A DNA stretch of 64,000 nucleotides, taken from assembly GCA_938011245.1 (NCBI GenBank), contig CALLUJ010000031.1:1-64000 (forward strand), given 5' to 3'. The stretch's first letter is position 1. Every line of letters starts with the position of its first letter. The translations under genes and the position numbers were made by a program. Below are positions 57,688 through 64,000 of the stretch, in pieces. Below the pieces are notes generated by a model. It did not search any database. It worked only from the letters and a program-made list of their open reading frames with translations, and was not told the origin of the DNA. The DNA comes from an uncultured Aquimarina sp. (GTDB taxonomy: Bacteria > Bacteroidota > Bacteroidia > Flavobacteriales > Flavobacteriaceae).

Positions 57688-58416
57688 TTATTTACTTGCC
57701 GTGTATATTGTAGCTACACCAAAAGTTTGAGGAATAGCCTTACAGTTTATAAACCCAACTTTTGATAAAATATTGTTGAATGCCTTTCCAAAAGGAAATG
57801 AGGCAGCACTTTCGCTAAGATAAGAATAAGCTACTTTGTCTTTAGAAAAAAGTTTTCCTATTAAAGGTAATATTATTTTACAATGGATGTTATAGCCTTG
57901 TTTATAAGGGAATTTCGTTGGTACGGAAGTCTCTAAAACAACAAACGCTCCATTAGGTTTTAATACTCTTAATATTTCTGTTAATCCTTGCTCTAAATTT
58001 TCAAAATTACGTACCCCAAAAGATACTGTAATAGCATCAAAATAATTATCGGGATAATCAATTTTTTCGCCATCGCCCAATACCATCTTTATGGTAGAGT
58101 CTAAATTTTGTTGTGTTACTTTTTGTTTTCCAACATCTAACATGCCTTTAGAAATATCCAAACCAATAATCTCTGTAGCTCCTGTTTTTACAAGATTTAT
58201 AGCTAAATCTCCTGTTCCTGTAGCTACGTCTAAAACAGTTTTGGGTTTAGAAGTGGTAACTATAGAGACTACTTTATTGCGCCATTTTACATCAATTCCA
58301 AAAGAAATAACACGATTAAGACCATCGTAGTTTGTAGAGATGGTATCAAACATAGAGGCCACTTGTTCTTTTTTACTTCTAGTAGAATCTTTGTAAGGAG
58401 TAATCTTTTCTAACAT
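57688..58416 (-). CDS. ubiE: Demethylmenaquinone methyltransferase
   Basis: FDTISTNYDGLNRVISFGIDVKWRNKVV; VLDVATGTGDLAI; ITVSFGVRNFENLEQGLTEILRVLKPNG. Confidence 0.95.
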   Translation of the reverse strand: MLEKITPYKDSTRSKKEQVASMFDTISTNYDGLNRVISFGIDVKWRNKVVSIVTTSKPKTVLDVATGTGDLAINLVKTGATEIIGLDISKGMLDVGKQKVTQQNLDSTIKMVLGDGEKIDYPDNYFDAITVSFGVRNFENLEQGLTEILRVLKPNGAFVVLETSVPTKFPYKQGYNIHCKIILPLIGKLFSKDKVAYSYLSESAASFPFGKAFNNILSKVGFINCKAIPQTFGVATIYTASK

Positions 58417-58554
58417 TTAAAAAATTTGTACAAATATAAGTTTTTGTGTTAGTATCTAATGCTTTTTTAAACAGTTAATAATTAACTTATAATAAGTAAA
58501 TAGGTATATTTGCCTAACTTTTAGAGGCAGATAGACCTCATTTATTTTCACTTT

Positions 58555-59904
58555 ATGAAGATTATTATAGCAGGAGCTGGTGAAGTAGGGTTTCACTTAG
58601 CTAAATTACTTTCTTACGAATCTCAAGATATTACGTTAATAGATACAGACAAAGAGCGGTTAGCCTATGCAGAAAATCATATAGATATTAAAGGTGTCAA
58701 AGGAAATGCCTCTTCTATAGAAATTTTGAAAAATGCCAATGTAGGTAATGCCGACTTAATTATAGCAGTTACAGGTTTAGAAACGACCAATATTACTATT
58801 TGCGTATTAGCAAATGAATTAGGAGTAAAACAATCTATAGCAAGAATTTCTAATACAGAGTTTATTACAAATATTGATAATATAGGATTTAAGAAGTTTG
58901 GAATAGATGAGTTAATTTCTCCTGAACTGTTAGCAGCAAACGAAATTAGTTTACTCTTAAATCAGTCAGAGTTTAACGAATCGTATGAGTTTGAAGGAGG
59001 GGCCTTAACTATGGTTGGAATAACCTTGGAAGAAGAAGCTCCATTTGTAGGGAAAACAGTTAAAGAAGCAGCCCAAATTGTGCCTCATTTAAAATTTATG
59101 CCTATCGCTCTTCAACGAAAAGGAACTCAATTTACAATTATACCTAGAGGTAATACAGAGTTTAAAGTTGGCGACGAAGCCTATTTTGTAACCACAAAAG
59201 ATGGGGTAGCACAATTATCTAAATTAATAGGAAAAGAAAAAAGAAAAATAAAAGATGTAATGATTCTAGGCGGAAGCAAAATTGGCTTTAATACCGCTAA
59301 GGATTTGTGCGCTAAAAGATTTAATATAAAATTAGTCGAAAAAATAGAAGAACGTGCTTTTGAACTTGCAGATAATTTGCCAAAAGCTCTAGTAATTAAT
59401 GGTGATGGTCGTAATGTAGAGCTGTTAGAAGAAGAACACGTATATGATATGGATGCCTTTATTGCTGTAACAGGAGATTCGGAAACAAATATTATCTCAT
59501 GTCTTATGGCAAAATCTAAAGGAGTTCCTAAAACAATAGCCTTAGTAGAAAATATGGATTATTTTCAGCTTTCACATTCCATAGGGGTAGATACTCTTAT
59601 TAACAAGAAGTTACTAGCAGCAAACTCTATTTTTAGATATGTTCGTAAAGGAGAAGTATTAGCAATGACTAAACTTAATAACATGAATGCAGAGCTGTTA
59701 GAATTTGAGGTAAAATACAGTTCAAAAGTAGCGAATACACAAATTAAAGATATTGATTTTCCTAGGGCAGCAGTAATAGCAGGTATTGTTAGAGGAGACG
59801 AAGGGGTTATTCCATTAGGTAATTTTAAAATACAACCTGCGGATAAAGTAGTAGTGTGTAGTTTACCAAAATCAATTGTTCAAGTAGAAAAATTATTTGT
59901 CTAA
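58555..59904 (+). CDS. trkA: Trk potassium uptake regulator TrkA (two RCK units)
   Basis: IIIAGAGEVGFHLAKLLSYESQDITLIDTDKERL; second repeat VMILGGSKIGFNTAKDL. Confidence 0.93.
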   Translation: MKIIIAGAGEVGFHLAKLLSYESQDITLIDTDKERLAYAENHIDIKGVKGNASSIEILKNANVGNADLIIAVTGLETTNITICVLANELGVKQSIARISNTEFITNIDNIGFKKFGIDELISPELLAANEISLLLNQSEFNESYEFEGGALTMVGITLEEEAPFVGKTVKEAAQIVPHLKFMPIALQRKGTQFTIIPRGNTEFKVGDEAYFVTTKDGVAQLSKLIGKEKRKIKDVMILGGSKIGFNTAKDLCAKRFNIKLVEKIEERAFELADNLPKALVINGDGRNVELLEEEHVYDMDAFIAVTGDSETNIISCLMAKSKGVPKTIALVENMDYFQLSHSIGVDTLINKKLLAANSIFRYVRKGEVLAMTKLNNMNAELLEFEVKYSSKVANTQIKDIDFPRAAVIAGIVRGDEGVIPLGNFKIQPADKVVVCSLPKSIVQVEKLFV

Positions 59905-61400
59905 TGCCAAAGTTAAATTATAAGATAATACTACACATATTAGGCGTATTACTATTAATCAATGGTGGGTTTATGCTTTTTGCCTCTTTATTTAGTTTGA
60001 TTTATAAAGATGGAGTGACTATTGAGATTACTATAGCAGCGTTTTTAACCATGGTGCTTGGAGTAGCTGCTATGTTTCTAACTAAAGAACACAAAAAAGA
60101 TTTAGGTAAACGAGAAGGATATTTGGTGGTTACATTAGGTTGGCTGTTTATGTCGTTAAGTGGAACATTACCGTATTTATTTACAAATTCGATACCCAAT
60201 TTTACAAATGCCTTTTTTGAAACCATTTCGGGATACACCACTACAGGTGCTTCTATTTTAGACGATATTGAAGCAGTGCCCTATGGAGTGCTGTTTTGGA
60301 GAAGTTTAACGCATTGGATAGGTGGAATGGGAATTATAGTGCTAGCTATAGCAATTTTACCATTATTAGGAATAGGAGGGATGCAGTTGTTTGCAGCAGA
60401 GGCACCTGGACCTAGTGCCGATAAATTACACCCTAGAATTACAGATACGGCAAAACGATTATGGTATATATATGTTGGTTATACTGCTATAGAAACATTG
60501 TTATTAAAAATAGCAGGAATGAACTTTTTTGATGCTATAAACCATGCTATGAGTACGCTTTCTACAGGAGGTTTTTCTACGAAAAACGCTAGTGTTGCAT
60601 ATTGGAATGACAATCCAATAATTCAATGGATTATTATTATATTTATGTTTTTAGCTGGGGCTAATTTTGTATTAAGTTATTTTGGTTTTAAAGGAAAATT
60701 TAGTAAAGTGTTTGCAGATGAAGAGTTTAAATATTACGCTAATTATATTTTGTTTTTTAGTATTATTGTAGGAAGTATTATTTATTTTCAATTTGACTCT
60801 TCTAAATCTTCTATAGAACATCCTATGGTATGGGGAGAAATAGAAAGTGCTTTTAGACACGCAGCTTTTCAAATATTAGCAGTAGTTACTACTACAGGTT
60901 TTGTCTCTGCCGATTATACAATGTGGACTCCGTTTTTAACAGTATTTTTCTTTGGATTAATGTTTTCTGGAGGATCGGCAGGATCTACTTCTGGAGGGAT
61001 AAAAGTAGTAAGACATATTATTACAATAAAAAACGGATTGTTAGAATTTAAAAGATCCTTACATCCTAACGCAATATTACCTGTGCGTTACAATACTAGG
61101 GCAGTAGATAAGCAAATAGTATTTACTATTTTGGGTTTTTTTATTTTATACTTTTTATCCTTTATTATAGGAGCTTTAGTTTTAGGAGCTTTAGGTTTAA
61201 ATTTTGAGTCTGCAATAGGTGGTGCGGCCACGTCCTTAGGAAATGTAGGTCCAGGTTTAGGGCAATTGAGTCCGGTAAATAATTTTAATTCACTACCTAG
61301 TGCAGCCAAATGGTGGTGCTCTTTTTTAATGCTACTAGGACGCTTAGAATTATTTACGGTATTAATATTGTTTACGCCATTTTTTTGGAGAAAACGCTAA
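59904..61400 (+). CDS. trkH: Trk potassium uptake channel TrkH
   Basis: FFETISGYTTTGASIL, GGMGIIVLAIAILPLLGIGGMQLF, SGGSAGSTSGGIKVVR, TSLGNVGPGLG; 1-nt overlap with trkA (TAATG). Confidence 0.94.
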   Translation: MPKLNYKIILHILGVLLLINGGFMLFASLFSLIYKDGVTIEITIAAFLTMVLGVAAMFLTKEHKKDLGKREGYLVVTLGWLFMSLSGTLPYLFTNSIPNFTNAFFETISGYTTTGASILDDIEAVPYGVLFWRSLTHWIGGMGIIVLAIAILPLLGIGGMQLFAAEAPGPSADKLHPRITDTAKRLWYIYVGYTAIETLLLKIAGMNFFDAINHAMSTLSTGGFSTKNASVAYWNDNPIIQWIIIIFMFLAGANFVLSYFGFKGKFSKVFADEEFKYYANYILFFSIIVGSIIYFQFDSSKSSIEHPMVWGEIESAFRHAAFQILAVVTTTGFVSADYTMWTPFLTVFFFGLMFSGGSAGSTSGGIKVVRHIITIKNGLLEFKRSLHPNAILPVRYNTRAVDKQIVFTILGFFILYFLSFIIGALVLGALGLNFESAIGGAATSLGNVGPGLGQLSPVNNFNSLPSAAKWWCSFLMLLGRLELFTVLILFTPFFWRKR

Positions 61401-61633
61401 TCTACTTATGTATTAGAGAATTTATTATACAATTTTCGGTTATTTTTTTCGCATATTTAATTTGTTGTTCAACATAGAGAAATAGGAATAAAAGAAGATT
61501 TAGAATCTTTACTACGCAAAGAATAAAACAAGAAAAATGTACTTAGAATACAATCGTTACTTCATATAAAATTGAATACCTTTTTCCACACAAGAAGACT
61601 TGGCATCTTATTTAGGTTATGGAGTACGTAGTA

Positions 61634-62401
61634 TTAACCCAACGGCAATAAAAATAGATTTTTTTACGCTGTGTATTTTATATCCTTATGCTTAAAATAT
61701 TTAGCAACTCTGTCACTATTTAGAGTTAGCATCTTCATAGGGTTATAAACATTTTCTTCAAGCTGTTTTTCGTTTTTAGGAGCTGGTTTTTCAGATAAAG
61801 CATATTTTAAATCACGGTTCAGGTATTCATCGGAGTTTTTCTTAGGAGAATAAGACGGTAAAATCAATAACTCAATATACTCCTGCTTTTCTTTAGCCCA
61901 TTGCTTTACTATTTTACTGTGATGAACTCTTAAATTATCAAGAATTAGAACTATTTTTTGCCCTTTATCTTTAATAAGTTGTTCTAAAAATAATATGAAT
62001 CTATCAGCATTTATAGTACCAGAGTAAATCATAAACTAAACACTTCCTTGGTTTGTTACTGTGGAAATTATGTTTATAGAAAAACGCTTAGACATGGTTT
62101 TCTTTACAGGTGTTTTGCCTTTGGGAGCATAAGAACGTCCATGTTGATTCGTGTTTCTTAATCCTGTTTCATTACCCCATTGTATTTCTGCATTTTAATC
62201 TTTAGCTCGTTTTTTTATGGCTGGATATTGCTTGTCTAACCATAACTGAACTTTTTTTGAACACCTGAATTAATTTGTTTAATCGCTCGTTTTTGTATTT
62301 CATTTCTACTTGACGAATCTACTGATCTAAAATCCATATCCTTTATAAGAAAAAGATGCGAATAATATTTTATTTAATATAATTATTTACCGCTGGGTTA
62401 A
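61634..62401 (-). mobile_element. Decayed IS630-family element bounded by imperfect TIRs and TA dinucleotides
   Basis: Left TTAACCCAACGGCAATAAAA; right end, reverse-complemented, TTAACCCAGCGGTAAATAATT; flanked by TA at 61632-61633 and 62402-62403. Confidence 0.8.
61664..62337 (-). pseudogene. IS630-family transposase pseudogene (several frameshifts and stops)
   Basis: MDFRSVDSSSRNEIQKRAIKQINSGVQKK...KRFSINIISTVTNQGSV*FMIYSGTINADRFILFLEQLIKDKGQKIVLILDNLRVHHSKIVKQWAKEKQEYIELLILPSYSPKKNSDEYLNRDLKYAL. Confidence 0.88.
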
Positions 62402-62512
62402 TAATGATTACTGTGATTACAAAATTGTGTGCGAAAACAGATATTCAAAAATAATATGATTTAAAGAAAGTGGTTAAAACTACAGGCTTAATAGTTCCTT
62501 TTTTGCAATTAG

Positions 62513-63424
62513 TTAATTAATCAAAGTAATAGAAGTATTTGTAACAATCAATTCGGTTTTTTTACCAAAAACTATCGCCCTATTATCAGCAATATGTCCA
62601 AAAGGCGCATTAAAAACTATTGGGAAATTATATTTAGATCCAATGTCCAACAACATAGAAGGAACCGTATATCCAAAAGGAATCGTATGGTCGTGCATAG
62701 CAGTCATTCCCCCAACCACCAATCCAGCGAGATTAGAGAATAGACCGTTACGATCTAAATTTTGAAGCATACGATCTACATGATACAAGTATTCATCCAA
62801 ATCTTCCAAAAACAAAATTTTACCTCTCGTATCTATTGCCGATTCCGAACCACAAAGCGAATATAATACCGATAAATTTCCCCCAATAGCAATTCCAGAA
62901 AAAGAACCAGTCTTCGTTTTTTCAGTATTAGAAAAATAGTAAAAATTTGTTTTAGACTTTAAGCTAACAGCTAAGCTTTGTTGTGCTTCAGGAGTAGTCT
63001 TTTCAATATCAAAAGCCATAGGTGCATGTAAACTAGGGATATTCAAAGTATGTAAGTGAGAGTGCAGTACCGTAATGTCAGAATAACCAATAATCCATTT
63101 GGGCTGTTGTTGTAAAGACGAAAAATCGAGTTTATCAATTATTCTAACTGTACCATAGCCACCTCGTGCACACCAAATGGCTTTAATATTAGGGTTGTCA
63201 ATCATTTCCTGAAAGTCTTTAGCACGTTCGATATCCGTACCTGCAAATTGATGATGTGTCAACCCAATCGTTTTACCTAAAAGTACACTAAAACCTAAAT
63301 TCTCTAACCATTTAATGCCAAAAGAAAGTTCAGATTTGGTAATTTTTCTAGCCGTAGAAACAATGCCAATAATATCTTTTTTCTTTAAATAGGGGGTAGA
63401 TATTGAGTTGGAAGAAGTGTGCAT
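62513..63424 (-). CDS. LD-carboxypeptidase (S66 family)
   Basis: IGIVSTARKITKSELSFGIKWLENLGFSV; IWCARGGYGTVRIIDKLDF; FLEDLDEYLYHVDRML. Confidence 0.93.
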   Translation of the reverse strand: MHTSSNSISTPYLKKKDIIGIVSTARKITKSELSFGIKWLENLGFSVLLGKTIGLTHHQFAGTDIERAKDFQEMIDNPNIKAIWCARGGYGTVRIIDKLDFSSLQQQPKWIIGYSDITVLHSHLHTLNIPSLHAPMAFDIEKTTPEAQQSLAVSLKSKTNFYYFSNTEKTKTGSFSGIAIGGNLSVLYSLCGSESAIDTRGKILFLEDLDEYLYHVDRMLQNLDRNGLFSNLAGLVVGGMTAMHDHTIPFGYTVPSMLLDIGSKYNFPIVFNAPFGHIADNRAIVFGKKTELIVTNTSITLIN

Positions 63425-63535
63425 TTTATAAATTTTTAATAAAGATAAAAAAGCTTAGAATTTATTGCTTAAAGCTTTTAGCGAAAAAGCTATTGCTTTT
63501 TCATAAATTTGCGCCTTTATTAGAAACAAATTCTT

Positions 63536-64000
63536 ATGAGTACTCCAAAAAGATACACCATTACTACAGCATTACCATACACTAACGGTCCCATACACAT
63601 AGGGCATTTAGCAGGAGTATATGTGCCAGCAGATATCTACACACGTTATTTGCGTAGTATTGACAAAGATGTAGTGCTTATTGGAGGAAGCGACGAACAT
63701 GGAGTTGCAATACCTATGCGAGCTAAGAAAGAAGGAGTTTCTCCGCAAATAATTATAGATAAGTACCATAATATAATAAAAGATTCCTTTGAAGAATTCG
63801 GAATTTCATTTGATAATTACTCAAGAACTTCCAGTAAAATTCATCATGAAACCGCTTCCGAATTCTTTGAAAAAATGAATAGTAAAGGACAGTTTATAGA
63901 AGAAGTAACAGAGCAGCTATACGACCCCGAAGCTAATCAGTTTTTAGCAGACCGTTTTGTAACAGGTACTTGTCCTAAATGTAATTACGAAGAAGCCTAT
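63536..64000 (+). CDS. metG: Methionyl-tRNA synthetase, 3'-truncated by the window edge
   Basis: ATG at 63536: [67 protein letters not shown]...; HIGH motif and zinc-knuckle [10 protein letters not shown]. Missing from the ORF track because it runs off the end. Confidence 0.96.
   Translation, partial: MSTPKRYTITTALPYTNGPIHIGHLAGVYVPADIYTRYLRSIDKDVVLIGGSDEHGVAIPMRAKKEGVSPQIIIDKYHNIIKDSFEEFGISFDNYSRTSSKIHHETASEFFEKMNSKGQFIEEVTEQLYDPEANQFLADRFVTGTCPKCNYEEAY

Noticed and set aside
61500-61640. Possible Crp/Fnr-type HTH fragment (PFSTQEDLASYLGYGVRSIN) just left of the IS630 element
   Set aside because: Stops lie immediately upstream in frame, the last residues fall in the IS630 terminal repeat, and rejoining the flanks across the TA site gives no continuing HTH. 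Too short to call.
63403-63585. 60-aa plus-strand ORF
   Set aside because: Overlaps the LD-carboxypeptidase start and the metG start in another frame; basic/hydrophobic composition with no support.
1-64000. tRNA, rRNA or CRISPR array
   Set aside because: No cloverleaf-like T-loop/acceptor pattern, rRNA block or spaced direct repeats were recognised by eye; tRNAscan-SE, Infernal and CRISPR finders would be decisive.

Overview
AT-rich window whose gene content fits a Flavobacteriaceae-type Bacteroidota chromosome (PorT next to ubiE, a T9SS type A C-terminal domain, DUF5777/YceI genes, a FdtA/FdtB locus). It holds about 55 genes. Main blocks: (1) sigA-type sigma factor and rpe; (2) a ~9.7 kb surface-polysaccharide island (glycosyltransferases, Wzx-like flippase, FdtA/FdtB-type sugar genes, a 2OG-dioxygenase) between rpe and typA; (3) a glycogen/trehalose block (glgA-glgC-glgB-GH31, GH15, otsA-otsB fusion); (4) an insertion-sequence graveyard at 27.4-28.6 kb (IS3/IS256 chimera plus an IS200-type remnant) and a decayed IS630 element at 61.6-62.4 kb with recognisable TIRs and TA flanks; (5) housekeeping genes (lpdA, cysteine desulfurase, M48 protease, TrmH-like methyltransferase, leuA-like, msrA, fabH-like, lipA, porT, ubiE, trkA-trkH, LD-carboxypeptidase, 5' part of metG). 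The most interesting candidate for an undescribed system is the compact four-gene envelope operon at 44873-47557 (DUF5777-like barrel, YceI, OB-fold protein, and a lipoprotein that appears to fuse a c-type heme domain to a second YceI-like domain). No tRNA, rRNA or CRISPR array was recognised. All family assignments were made by eye from the protein sequence; no database search was run.
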